Shown piece after piece: positions 28,732 to 36,748 of a stretch of 64,000 nt of DNA. The stretch's first letter is position 1; each line of letters opens with the position of its first letter. The stretch is taken from assembly GCA_963838735.1 (NCBI GenBank), contig CAWISG010000004.1, forward strand, positions 186,001-250,000. The letters are read 5' to 3'. The DNA is from Parerythrobacter_A sp963838735. GTDB lineage: Bacteria > Pseudomonadota > Alphaproteobacteria > Sphingomonadales > Sphingomonadaceae. Made by a program: the position numbers and the translations under genes. The notes under the pieces are model-generated. The model did no database searches, was not told the origin of the DNA, and saw nothing but the letters and a program-made list of their open reading frames with translations.

Positions 28732-29826
28732 TCAGACGGGCTTTTGCGAGCTCATAGTTTTCTGGCCCATAGTACTGCGCGCAATCCGCGCCACCAAGGT
28801 CCACATGCCGGGATGGTTCGCTCCGTCATAGGTTGATCCGGTGCCCAGTTCGCGCACCAGCCGACGGTGCGCTTCGGGCAGGGCATGATACGGCATCGAC
28901 GGCATCAGGTGATGCAGCGCATGATAACGCAAACCGACCGGCGCCCAGATCTCTGCCACGGGTCCGGGCGGCGGCACGTTTACGCTGTCGAGGAACTGCG
29001 CGGTCACCGACATGACATCGCCTTCGTTCTCCCACAAATGCGCAACCAGCGTGCGCAGCTGGTTCAGGACGGCGGTAATGCTGACAATGGCAAGCACCAC
29101 CAGCAGCGGCCGCCAGCCGAATGCGAATATGCTGCCGATCAGCGCCCAGGCCCAGACCGCCCCGCCCAGCTCCTGCCAGAATACCCGTCGCGCCAGCGTG
29201 CCATCGGCGGGGCGGCGGCGAAACGCAGGGTTGATCGAAAGCGCGGAAAACCGCTGCCACACCAGGTGTCGTATCCCGGGCACGACTGCGCCCAGCGGCA
29301 CCAGCACGCTAAACCGGAACAGCAGCGCAACAGGCGCAAGCATGGCCACCGCGATAAACAGCGGCAAACTCCACGGTTTCATCAACGCCAGCGGCAGATA
29401 TTCGGGATCCTCGACGGTTCCGTATTGCGTGCGCTTGTGATGCAGCGTGTGAACGCCTTCATACATGAAGGACGGCGTGAGCAGGGGAATGCCGACCAGC
29501 ACGTTCCAGCCGGTTCGAAAACCGGGCAACGCGTCACGGTGGATATGTGAAATTTCGTGAATGAACATCAGCGCGCGATACAGCGCCAACACCGCGACTG
29601 CCGCACTCGACACGGCCAATACCGGGTTGGCGAGCAGAATGGCCCCGGCAATACCGGCATAACCCAATCCAGCCGATGCCAGCATATCGGGCCAGTAAAT
29701 GCCTGGTCGCGCCTCTGCCAAATCCTTCGTCAGGTCGCGCGCACCACGCAACAGGGCACGGTCATCGGCCAATGGCTCGCATCGGGGCTGCTGGGTCGGG
29801 ACGGATATGGCTTGCTGAACGGTCAT
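28732..29826 (-). CDS. fatty acid desaturase family membrane protein
   Basis: A 364-residue membrane protein with the three histidine boxes of di-iron desaturases: HEISH near residue 90, HTLHH near 128, and HALHH near 305. Hydrophobic pairs between them are expected to span the membrane. The family introduces double bonds into acyl chains or hydroxylates related lipids; the HxxxH, HxxHH, HxxHH pattern fits acyl-lipid desaturases. I chose the ATG at 29826; the frame also opens at a TTG nine bases upstream. It is transcribed alone, convergent with the small lipoprotein gene. Confidence 0.88.
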   Translation of the reverse strand: MTVQQAISVPTQQPRCEPLADDRALLRGARDLTKDLAEARPGIYWPDMLASAGLGYAGIAGAILLANPVLAVSSAAVAVLALYRALMFIHEISHIHRDALPGFRTGWNVLVGIPLLTPSFMYEGVHTLHHKRTQYGTVEDPEYLPLALMKPWSLPLFIAVAMLAPVALLFRFSVLVPLGAVVPGIRHLVWQRFSALSINPAFRRRPADGTLARRVFWQELGGAVWAWALIGSIFAFGWRPLLVVLAIVSITAVLNQLRTLVAHLWENEGDVMSVTAQFLDSVNVPPPGPVAEIWAPVGLRYHALHHLMPSMPYHALPEAHRRLVRELGTGSTYDGANHPGMWTLVARIARSTMGQKTMSSQKPV

Positions 29827-29944
29827 CGTGGCCAAGGTAATAGCGGGTTCCGGCAGTTAAAGACAGGGGGCCAAAGTAAAGGGGCGGCGAACGGCGCACG
29901 TCCGGTTGACAAATGCGACGGGCGAAACCCATTGCAGGGCGGTA

Positions 29945-31120
29945 ATGAACGCAAGCCAAACACCGCCCGCGGCAACGGTAGAGATACGCCCCGTTTCGGG
30001 CGCGAAGCAGCGTGCCGCGTTCGTCGATCTGGGTCGTCGCTTCGCTGCCAATACACCCAACCATGTGCCCCAGTTGCGGCGCGAGCAGCTTGAGCTGGTC
30101 GATCCAAACAAGAATCCCTTTTTCGCCCACGCCCGCGTCCAGTTCTTTATCGCCTATCGCGGCGAGACTCCCGTGGGCCGCATCAGCGCGCATATCGACG
30201 AGGTTGCCCTGCAACAGCCTGCCGAACAGGGCTTCGGCCCTGGTACGGGCATGTTCGGCTATTTCGATGCAGACGACGCGAACGTTGCCGGTGCGCTGCT
30301 AAGCCAGGCCGAAGCGTGGCTAACGCATGAAGGCATGACGCGCGTTCTGGGGCCGATCTCGCTGTCGATCTGGGAAGAGCCGGGCCTGCTGGTGCACGGG
30401 CAGGACCACGCCCCGATGATAATGATGGGGCAGCACCCTGCGCATTACGCTGGCTGGATCGAAGAGTCGGGCTACAGCCGTGCCAAGACGCTGCTGACAT
30501 ACGAACTGAATATCACGAAGCCTTTCCCACCGCTGGTGCAGCGCATCGTGGCGTCTGGCTATCGCAACGAACGACTGGTGATGCGCCAGCCGGATATGAA
30601 AAACCTGGAGAAAGACTGGCGCGCCGTGCTTGGCATCCTGAACGATGCCTGGTCCTCCAACTGGGGTTTCGTTCCGTTTACCGAGGCGGAAATTCAGTAT
30701 GCCGCGAAAAAGATGAAGCCGATCATCTTCCCCGGCCTGAACCGCATTATCGAGCGGGACGGGGAGCCGGTCGCCTTTATGCTCGTCTTTCCCGATATCA
30801 ATCGCCTGCTGGCGCGCATCGACGGGCGCCTATTGCCCTTCGGCTGGGCGCGGCTGCTGCACTGGCTGCGCAAGCCCAAGCCCGCGGATGTGCGGGTGCC
30901 GTTGATGGGCGTTGTCAAGGCACACCAGAATTCGCGCCTCGCCAGCCAGATGGCGTTCATGATGATCAGCGATATACGCGATGTGACGCTGGCCGAATTT
31001 GGCGGTGAACGGGCCGAAATCGGCTGGATACTCGAAGACAACCAGGGGATGGTCGCAATTGCCGACACTATCGGAGCATCGGCAAACCGCGAATACGCTA
31101 TATACGAACGCGCGCTGTAG
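29945..31120 (+). CDS. GNAT-like N-acyltransferase (YghO-type)
   Basis: A protein of 391 residues that I assign to a large cytosolic family related to GNAT acyltransferases (YghO-like). Visible blocks include NPFFAHARVQFFIAYRGETPVGRISAHID (about 60-88), GMFGYFDADD and RVLGPISLSIWEEPGLLVHG. A second acyltransferase-like half contains RDGEPVAFMLVFPDINRLL and RAEIGWILEDNQGMVAIADTIGA. No catalytic mechanism is established that I know of; partners in other bacteria suggest lipid or sphingolipid metabolism. The ATG at 29945 is preferred over an earlier one because a GGCGG sequence precedes it and the family motif begins soon after. Confidence 0.7.
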   Translation: MNASQTPPAATVEIRPVSGAKQRAAFVDLGRRFAANTPNHVPQLRREQLELVDPNKNPFFAHARVQFFIAYRGETPVGRISAHIDEVALQQPAEQGFGPGTGMFGYFDADDANVAGALLSQAEAWLTHEGMTRVLGPISLSIWEEPGLLVHGQDHAPMIMMGQHPAHYAGWIEESGYSRAKTLLTYELNITKPFPPLVQRIVASGYRNERLVMRQPDMKNLEKDWRAVLGILNDAWSSNWGFVPFTEAEIQYAAKKMKPIIFPGLNRIIERDGEPVAFMLVFPDINRLLARIDGRLLPFGWARLLHWLRKPKPADVRVPLMGVVKAHQNSRLASQMAFMMISDIRDVTLAEFGGERAEIGWILEDNQGMVAIADTIGASANREYAIYERAL

Positions 31121-31160
31121 TCTTCCCGCGTCGTGTCGTCGGGACCTTAAAAACTGTCGG

Positions 31161-31186
31161 GGAACCGCTTCGCCTGCCACATCGTT
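31161..31186 (+). promoter_or_regulatory. EcfG-type general stress promoter of the response regulator gene
   Basis: GGAAC at 31161-31165 and CGTT at 31183-31186 are separated by 17 bases, an exact match to the promoter consensus of EcfG sigma factors. It lies 34 bases before the start codon of the single-domain response regulator, and so places that gene in the general stress regulon. Confidence 0.8.
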
Positions 31187-31219
31187 TTATATCGCAATGC
31201 GCAGCGCCCGAACCTGACC

Positions 31220-31630
31220 TTGGCAAAACAAGTGCCCCTAGGTTCCGTTCTCATCGTTGAGGATGACCCTGTTATCGCGATGGCGACGCAGATGGTCTTC
31301 GAGGACGCCGGAGCCGTGCCCATTACGGTGACTGCCTCCACGCAGGATGCGATGGCGGCCCTGCGCAGCAAACTGCCCGATGTGCTGGTGCTGGACATCC
31401 ATTTGAGCGACAGTGATGACGGATGGGCGATTGCCGAACTGATACAGAGCCTCGATGCGCGCAACACTCGCATCATCTTTGCTACCGGTGCGCCGCAGGA
31501 CATTCCCGCACCGATTGCCGCGCTTGGCACCGTTCTGGAAAAGCCGTTGGCGGCCAATGCTCTGTTGGCGGCGGCGCGGCGTGCCCCACGCCGCGGGGTA
31601 CTGGCTGCCCTGAGACGCAGCGCGCGTTAA
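31220..31630 (+). CDS. single-domain response regulator
   Basis: A receiver domain of 136 residues without an output domain. The acidic pocket is EDD at 14-16, the phospho-acceptor is Asp59 in VLVLDIHLSD, and the conserved lysine is Lys108 in VLEKPL. The start is probably TTG at 31220, because no in-frame ATG lies before the conserved strand; the C-terminal 20 residues are basic. It sits next to phyR and is preceded by an exact EcfG-type promoter, so it is probably a stress-induced modulator of the PhyR phosphorelay, as single-domain regulators are in other sphingomonads. Confidence 0.85.
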   Translation: MAKQVPLGSVLIVEDDPVIAMATQMVFEDAGAVPITVTASTQDAMAALRSKLPDVLVLDIHLSDSDDGWAIAELIQSLDARNTRIIFATGAPQDIPAPIAALGTVLEKPLAANALLAAARRAPRRGVLAALRRSAR

Positions 31631-31662
31631 ACCCCGACCCCCATCATATACTCGGTCGCAAA

Positions 31663-31696
31663 CGAAAACGGCCCCCGAACAGAAGTCCGGGGGCCG
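31663..31696 (-). terminator. rho-independent terminator of the candidate small RNA
   Basis: A perfect 9-base-pair stem (31669-31677 with 31688-31696) and a 10-base loop. On the minus strand it is followed by TTTTCGTT; on the plus strand no T-run follows. It therefore terminates minus-strand transcription, yet no minus-strand protein gene lies upstream of it. This is the main reason to suspect a non-coding RNA here. Confidence 0.75.
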
Positions 31697-31752
31697 CGGG
31701 GATCGTATCACCGGCCGCTTTGACGGGAGGGGGTTGCGGCGAGTGATAAAAC
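31665..31752 (-). ncRNA. candidate GsrN-like stress small RNA antisense in the phyR upstream region
   Basis: On the minus strand a stem formed by TATCAC with GTGATA (31743-31748 and 31706-31711), extended by CCGC with GCGG, presents the 17-base loop AACCCCCTCCCGTCAAA. It is followed by a 9-base-pair terminator hairpin and a U-tract. This is the plan of Caulobacter GsrN, a stress sigma-factor-dependent RNA with an exposed C-rich loop encoded near the stress regulators. A GGAAC element lies upstream (31776-31780 on this strand), but its -10 region reads GATT rather than CGTT at 16 bases. The 5' end is therefore inferred, at about 31750. No protein-coding frame fits here. Confidence 0.45.
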
Positions 31753-31894
31753 CATAATCGCCGGCCAAAAGAACGGTTCCCGCACCGCTGTCGATTTACG
31801 TCAAGCCATATGGCGCGTAACCGAACTACACCGGACAACAACGCGACAGCTCCGATTGCGGCGTGTGCTTCGAACGGGTAGACGCTCTGATACG

Positions 31895-31919
31895 GGAACC
31901 TGACGCGTTTCGCCGCGTT
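31895..31919 (+). promoter_or_regulatory. EcfG-type promoter of phyR
   Basis: GGAAC at 31895-31899 and CGTT at 31916-31919 are separated by 16 bases, matching the EcfG consensus exactly. The phyR start codon lies 51 bases downstream, so phyR is autoregulated through EcfG. Confidence 0.82.
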
Positions 31920-31970
31920 GCCCTGTGCGCGCCCGTCCGGGCGTCCTGCATCCCTTACGGAAGGAAATTT

Positions 31971-32762
31971 ATGTCGCTCGGAGATCAAGTCGCTGCCAAT
32001 CTGCCTTATCTGCGGCGATATGCGCGGGCCCTTTCCGGCTCGCAGGCCAGCGGCGATGCTTATGTGCGGGCCACGCTGGAAGCCGCCCTGGCCGACGATG
32101 CCCTAAAGGCGGAACTGGGCGAAGGTCGCGTGCCGCTTTACCGCGCGTTCAACACGATCTGGTCGAGCGCGTTCGAGGATGTGCCGGAAGCTGCCGAAGC
32201 CACCACGCACGAAGCGGCGGCACAAGACCGTCTGAAAGGCGTGACGCCACTAAACCGGCAGGCGCTGCTGCTGACCACGCTGGAGAATTTTTCCGCCGAG
32301 GAAGCGGGCGAAATCATGCAGGTGTCGACCGACGATGTAGAAAGCCTGGTGCGCGACGCTGTGGCGGAGATCGACCGGGAATCGACGACATCGGTGCTCA
32401 TTATCGAAGACGAGCCGCTGATTTCAATGCAACTGGAAGACCTCGTCACTTCGCTTGGCCATCAGATTTGCGGCACGGCCGCCACGCGCACGCAGGCGCA
32501 GGAAGTGGTTGCGGAAAAGACGCCGGGACTGGTGCTCGCCGATATCCAGCTTGCCGACGGGTCATCGGGACTCGATGCAGTGGACGACATTCTGGAGATG
32601 GGCAGCGTGCCGGTGATTTTCATCACCGCCTATCCCGAACGTCTGCTGACGGGCGACCGGCCTGAACCGACCTATCTTGTGACCAAGCCGTTTCAGGAAA
32701 CCACGGTCCGCGCCGCGATCAGCCAGGCGCTGTTCTTCGGGGCGAACAAGCCACTCACCTGA
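31971..32762 (+). CDS. phyR: general stress response anti-anti-sigma regulator PhyR
   Basis: A 263-residue response regulator with an N-terminal sigma-factor-like domain (about 1-130: LPYLRRYARALSGSQASGDAYV, then the sigma4-like LNRQALLLTTLENFSAEEAGEIMQVS) and a C-terminal receiver domain. The receiver has EDE at 146-148, phospho-acceptor Asp191 in LADIQLAD, and Lys239 in LVTKPF. When phosphorylated, PhyR family proteins bind NepR and free EcfG. The ATG at 31971 is preceded by AAGGAA. The regulator, kinase, nepR and ecfG genes cluster within 3.5 kb, the usual alphaproteobacterial arrangement. Confidence 0.96.
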   Translation: MSLGDQVAANLPYLRRYARALSGSQASGDAYVRATLEAALADDALKAELGEGRVPLYRAFNTIWSSAFEDVPEAAEATTHEAAAQDRLKGVTPLNRQALLLTTLENFSAEEAGEIMQVSTDDVESLVRDAVAEIDRESTTSVLIIEDEPLISMQLEDLVTSLGHQICGTAATRTQAQEVVAEKTPGLVLADIQLADGSSGLDAVDDILEMGSVPVIFITAYPERLLTGDRPEPTYLVTKPFQETTVRAAISQALFFGANKPLT

Positions 32763-32780
32763 CGGGGCGTACGGACGCTC

Positions 32781-34487
32781 TCAGGCGTCCGGTGCGTATT
32801 TCGCCCGAATGGCAAAGTCGCTCGGCGTGCGGATCGGGATCATCACTTCGCACCGGACGCCGGCTGGATCGAATTCCAGCTGCACCGGACGGGCGAGTTC
32901 GTGGGCCACGATCTTTTCGATAAGGTCCGTTCCAAATCCGCGCGCCCGGTCGGCCTTCGGTGCAACCGGCGGTCCCCCGCGTTCAATCCAGCGCAGATGT
33001 GCCGTTTCCTCATCGACCTTTTCCCAAGTGATGGAAACTGTGCCGCCCGACTGGCTCAACGCCCCGTATTTGGCGGCATTGGTGCTGAGCTCGTGCAGGG
33101 CCAGACCAAGCGAAAGCGCATCGTTCGGCGCAAGTTCGACTTCGGGGCCGTCGAGCTCGACCATCGTATCCTTTGTGCCTGAATAAGGTGCGAGTTCCGC
33201 TTCGATAACCGCGCGGATTGCGGTGCTGCCCCATTCCGACTGGGTCAGCAAGTCATGCGTTGCGGACAAAGCGCGAATGCGCCCGTCCAGGCTATCGGCA
33301 AAACTGTCCAGCGAAGTGGCGCGCCTGCGCGTCAGCGCCACGATCGAAAGCACATTTGCCAAAGTATTCTTGACACGGTGATTCAGTTCGCGCGTCAGCG
33401 AATTGCGGATGGAATTCTGTTCGGCCAACCATTGCAGGGAAGCACGATCCTCCCTGGCCTGCGCCGTCAGCAACCGCGCCACCGTCATCAGCAGAGACGC
33501 GACGAGCAGGCCGAACAGCAGCGTAAGCATCGACAAGCTGGACAGTGACACGGCCCGTGACGATTCCACCTGCAACACCATATCACGCTGTGCGATCCGT
33601 ATCGGTTCAACTGCAGTCACGCCGGTCACATCGTCCGGCGGTATTTCCGCCAGCAGGTTCTCAGGAGCGACTTCCGTATCGTACAAACGAACGCCTTTCT
33701 CGCCACGGCTCTCCAGTTCCAGTGCGGAAAACAGGAATTCCTTGGCGTTGAAAGGACTGTACACGAAGCCGTGCAAACGGCGCGGTATGGTGTCTTCGCG
33801 GAATACCGGCATATAAATGATGAAGCCCGGATCGGAGCCGGCGCCTTCCTGCGCCAGAACGACCTTGCCCGTTGCGGTAGGCCGCGCACTGCTCGCCGCA
33901 TCATCCATCGCCTTGCGGCGTGTCGCTTCGGAATACATATCGAACCCAAGGGCGCGACGGTTACGCTGCGTTGCCGGTTGCAGCAATGTCACCGGCACTG
34001 CCCCCTGATCCTCGTCCTTTGTGCTTGCCGAACGAAGGGGACGCACGGCATATTCAGCCTCGCCCGCAGCACGCTGAGTTTGCTCGAAGGCAGCGATGTC
34101 GCGCGTACCGATACGCCGCGCCCAACCAAGCCCGTCCGCACCGCGAAAATCGGAATCGAGACGAAGCTGCGTTACAAAACTTGTGAACAGACGCGGATCG
34201 ACCTGCTCGTTTGCACCGAACAGAGCTGCGCCTGCACGCAGATAGGCAGCCGAACTGTTTCCCCGTCGTTCGATGGCGGAAGCGATGGCCTGCGCCCGTT
34301 CGCGCATTTCCGCGCGCTCGCGGGCATTTTCTCCTTGCTCGATGGCAAACACGCTTAGCGCCGTGATGGCGGCCACCAGCGCGAACAGCGCAATCGGAAC
34401 GGCGCGCGGATATTCGATCAGGAGACGGCGGGACCGGCGCTGGGAAAACTGCGAAGCCAAACCCGGTTCCTCTTTCTCGACCCTCAT
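32781..34487 (-). CDS. sensor histidine kinase with CHASE domain (PhyK-like, HWE/HisKA_2)
   Basis: A membrane histidine kinase of 568 residues. A first membrane segment (about 27-50) is followed by a periplasmic CHASE sensor domain (with FRGADGLGWARRI and GFIIYMPVFRE), a second membrane segment (about 320-345), and a HisKA_2-type dimerisation domain with His370 in ELNHRVKNTLANV. The ATPase domain has LHELSTNAAKYGALS and GFGTDLIEKIV. Such kinases phosphorylate PhyR. I chose the ATG at 34487 because GAGG lies six bases upstream and the leader then fits the nearly symmetric EcfG-type promoter shared with nepR. Earlier in-frame starts at 34505 and 34514 lack such a site. Confidence 0.9.
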   Translation of the reverse strand: MRVEKEEPGLASQFSQRRSRRLLIEYPRAVPIALFALVAAITALSVFAIEQGENARERAEMRERAQAIASAIERRGNSSAAYLRAGAALFGANEQVDPRLFTSFVTQLRLDSDFRGADGLGWARRIGTRDIAAFEQTQRAAGEAEYAVRPLRSASTKDEDQGAVPVTLLQPATQRNRRALGFDMYSEATRRKAMDDAASSARPTATGKVVLAQEGAGSDPGFIIYMPVFREDTIPRRLHGFVYSPFNAKEFLFSALELESRGEKGVRLYDTEVAPENLLAEIPPDDVTGVTAVEPIRIAQRDMVLQVESSRAVSLSSLSMLTLLFGLLVASLLMTVARLLTAQAREDRASLQWLAEQNSIRNSLTRELNHRVKNTLANVLSIVALTRRRATSLDSFADSLDGRIRALSATHDLLTQSEWGSTAIRAVIEAELAPYSGTKDTMVELDGPEVELAPNDALSLGLALHELSTNAAKYGALSQSGGTVSITWEKVDEETAHLRWIERGGPPVAPKADRARGFGTDLIEKIVAHELARPVQLEFDPAGVRCEVMIPIRTPSDFAIRAKYAPDA

Positions 34488-34525
34488 GCTTTGCCTCACG
34501 GTCATGTGACGCAATCGTTAGGGGA

Positions 34526-34552
34526 GGAACCAAAGTTATAAGGTATCGTTCC
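34526..34552 (+). promoter_or_regulatory. EcfG-type promoter of nepR-ecfG, nearly symmetric
   Basis: On the plus strand GGAAC (34526-34530) and CGTT (34547-34550) are 16 bases apart, an exact consensus, 84 bases before nepR. The opposite strand of the same segment reads GGAAC (34552-34548), 16 bases, then GGTT (34531-34528). It could thus also drive the divergent kinase gene about 40 bases away. Confidence 0.8.
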
Positions 34553-34633
34553 AACTCTTACCCGATGCGTAACCACTACCCATCGCGCATTATCATCTTG
34601 CCCCGGCCGTCAAGGGAAGGCAGGGCGGAGCTT

Positions 34634-34810
34634 ATGCCGGACACCCAATATCCTATGCCAAAACCTGCCAATCCAGCTCCATCCGCACCGAAACAAGGCG
34701 ACTCGCCGGAATGGGCGAACGGGCTGCAACAGCTTTATAAATCGGTGGTCGACGAGCCGCTGCCCGACAGTTTCAAGGACTTGCTGTCCAAACTCGACGA
34801 TGCCGATTGA
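34634..34810 (+). CDS. nepR: anti-sigma factor NepR
   Basis: A 58-residue protein with the NepR core, two short helices with WANGLQQLYKSVVDEPLPDSFKDLLSKLDD near the C-terminus. NepR binds and inhibits EcfG until phosphorylated PhyR displaces it. The ATG at 34634 follows a GGCGGAG sequence; an upstream ATG at 34565 would add 23 residues but lies close to the promoter and lacks a ribosome site. The stop overlaps the first base of the ecfG start codon. Confidence 0.93.
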   Translation: MPDTQYPMPKPANPAPSAPKQGDSPEWANGLQQLYKSVVDEPLPDSFKDLLSKLDDAD

Positions 34811-35418
34811 TGGCTAAGTACGAGCGCTCGCCTGCGCAAAAGGCTGAATTCAAAACCGAATTAACCCAGGTTATCCCGCATCTGCGCGCCTTCGCACGGG
34901 GGCTGTGCGGGCGGCCGGATATGGCCGATGATCTGGTTCAGGAAGCCATGATGAAAGCTTGGGCGGCACAGGACCGGTTCGAACCGGGCACCAGTATGCG
35001 GGCATGGACGTTTGTGATTCTGCGCAATGCCTACCTGACCGACATGCGCCGCAATCGCTTCCGCGGCGAATATGACGAGGGCGTGGCGGAGCGTATCCTG
35101 ACCGCACCGGCCGGACAGGAAGAACCGTTGCACCTGTCCGACATGCACCGCGCATTGCTGACCCTGCCACCGGAACGGCGCGAGGCGCTGTTGCTGGTGG
35201 GCGCCGGTGGTTTTTCCTACGAGGAAGCAGCCGAAATTTGCGGCTGTGCCATCGGCACGATCAAGAGCCGTGTGGGCCGTGCCCGTGCCGCGCTCGCATC
35301 CATGCTCAGCGATGGCGACATTCCACAGCGTTCCGTGGACGATGCATCGGCCCATCGGGCAATCCTGGAGGAGCTGGATGATGTCGCCGCCGGGAACGGC
35401 GAAGCGGCGCGGGTTTAG
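34810..35418 (+). CDS. ecfG: EcfG-family RNA polymerase sigma factor
   Basis: An extracytoplasmic-function sigma factor of 202 residues that directs RNA polymerase to general stress promoters. Region 2 includes LCGRPDMADDLVQEAMMKAW and SMRAWTFVILRNAYLTDMRR, and region 4 includes LPPERREALLLVGAGGFSYEEAAEICGCAIGTIKSRVGRARAAL. The start codon overlaps the nepR stop (TGATG), so both are translationally coupled. A C-terminal tail of about 30 residues follows region 4. Confidence 0.95.
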   Translation: MAKYERSPAQKAEFKTELTQVIPHLRAFARGLCGRPDMADDLVQEAMMKAWAAQDRFEPGTSMRAWTFVILRNAYLTDMRRNRFRGEYDEGVAERILTAPAGQEEPLHLSDMHRALLTLPPERREALLLVGAGGFSYEEAAEICGCAIGTIKSRVGRARAALASMLSDGDIPQRSVDDASAHRAILEELDDVAAGNGEAARV

Positions 35419-35499
35419 GCCCTGCCTCAAACCACTTGATCCCTAGCGGATGCAAGTCTTGCTTGAGGTCATGGACACCGAAGTGCAGGTGTCTTTGCC

Positions 35500-36690
35500 A
35501 TGACATCCCCGCCACCATCGCCACCTGACAAATCGCATGTGCCAACACGCGTCGGAAGCAGGCGGATGGCGTTTGCCCAGCAGGAGTTGCGACTGATTTC
35601 CGCGCTGGTGCTGTTGCTGGGTATCGGGCTGTTCCTTGCGCTTCCTTTCGTGCTTTCCATCGGTTCGGTGGTGTTTCTGCCAGTTACCAGCGCCATCATC
35701 CTGATGATACTGCTGTCTCCGCTCGCCGACTTCATGTCGCGCATCGGACTGCCCAATGTCCTCGCCTCGCTGTTCGCAATCATCGTCTTCATCGCCATCG
35801 TGATGGTTGCATTCGGCGTAATTCTGCAACCGGCCAGCACACTTGTTTCGCGATTGCCGGACATGGTCGACAGGGTTGGCGTGCGGTTCGCCGAATTACA
35901 GGCGGAATTCGCAATGCTTGCCAATTTGAACGAGCGTGTGCTCGAGATCACGGGCAATGCCGGGGCCGATCAAGTGGTGCTGGCCAGTCCATCCATTTTC
36001 CAGCAACTTGCCGTTGCGACGCCAACGGTCGTGCTCGAAGTCCTGCTGACGTTCCTGATGGCGTTTTTCATGATCGAGGCGCGGGTGCGGATGCGCCAGC
36101 ATCTGCTGTTCGACCGCGCATCGCTCGGCACCAGTATCAAGGCGGCGCGCGTACTGCGCGAAGTGCAGGATCGGGTCGCAGCCTATATTTTGACCGTGTC
36201 GTGGATCAATCTGGGCGTCGGCGTGATCGTGGCATCGGGTGCATGGCTGCTGGAGGTGGAGGCTCCGTTAATGTGGGGCGGGCTGGCAGCGCTGCTCAAC
36301 TTCATTCCTTATATCGGTCCGCTCGCCATGACAGCGTTGCTGACCCTGTTCGGTATCGGCACGGCGGATACCGTGCTGCTGGGCCTGATCCCTGCCGCCG
36401 CCTATCTTGGCCTGCATGCGGTCGAGGCAAATGTCGTCACGCCGTCCATATTAGGTGCGCGGTTCACGATGAACCCGGTGATGATCCTGATCGCCTTCAG
36501 CTATTTCTCCTGGGTGTGGGGTGTGTTCGGCGCGCTTTTGTCGGTGCCAATCCTGTTGATGCTGACCGCGTTCTTCGACCATGTCGGGCGGCCGAACCTG
36601 GTCGGTTTCGTGTTCGGCGAGCCATTGTTTGCAGGCAACCGGCTTGCCTTAGGATTGGACGACGACGCCGACAGAACCGCGGGGAGCTGA
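35500..36690 (+). CDS. AI-2E family transporter (PerM-type permease)
   Basis: A membrane protein of 396 residues with about eight membrane segments in the two-cluster pattern of the PerM/AI-2E exporter family. The segment between them carries the amphipathic part LPDMVDRVGVRFAELQAEFAMLANL. The C-terminal half holds the conserved YIGPLAMTALLTLFGIGTADTVLLGLIPAAAYLGLHAVEANVVTP. The substrate is unknown; some relatives export autoinducer-2 and others act as Na+/H+ antiporters. It is downstream of ecfG but separated by about 80 bases and followed by a strong terminator. Confidence 0.87.
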   Translation: MTSPPPSPPDKSHVPTRVGSRRMAFAQQELRLISALVLLLGIGLFLALPFVLSIGSVVFLPVTSAIILMILLSPLADFMSRIGLPNVLASLFAIIVFIAIVMVAFGVILQPASTLVSRLPDMVDRVGVRFAELQAEFAMLANLNERVLEITGNAGADQVVLASPSIFQQLAVATPTVVLEVLLTFLMAFFMIEARVRMRQHLLFDRASLGTSIKAARVLREVQDRVAAYILTVSWINLGVGVIVASGAWLLEVEAPLMWGGLAALLNFIPYIGPLAMTALLTLFGIGTADTVLLGLIPAAAYLGLHAVEANVVTPSILGARFTMNPVMILIAFSYFSWVWGVFGALLSVPILLMLTAFFDHVGRPNLVGFVFGEPLFAGNRLALGLDDDADRTAGS

Positions 36691-36694
36691 CAGC

Positions 36695-36731
36695 AAAAAG
36701 CCCATCATGCCGAAGGCATGACGGGCTTTTA
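36695..36731. terminator. bidirectional terminator between the AI-2E permease and sodB
   Basis: A near-perfect stem (AAAGCCCATCATGCC with GGCATGACGGGCTTT, one mismatch) around a GAA loop. It is flanked by As on the left and Ts on the right, so it can stop transcription from both convergent genes. Confidence 0.92.
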
Positions 36732-36748
36732 TCGCTTTGCTTTGGCTA

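Noticed and set aside
31669..31696. Hairpin as a terminator for the response regulator gene on the plus strand
   Set aside because: No T-run follows on the plus strand; the T-run is on the minus strand.
32772..32791. Hairpin between the convergent phyR and kinase genes as a terminator
   Set aside because: Only a 7-bp stem with no T-run on either strand; it may help termination but cannot be called.
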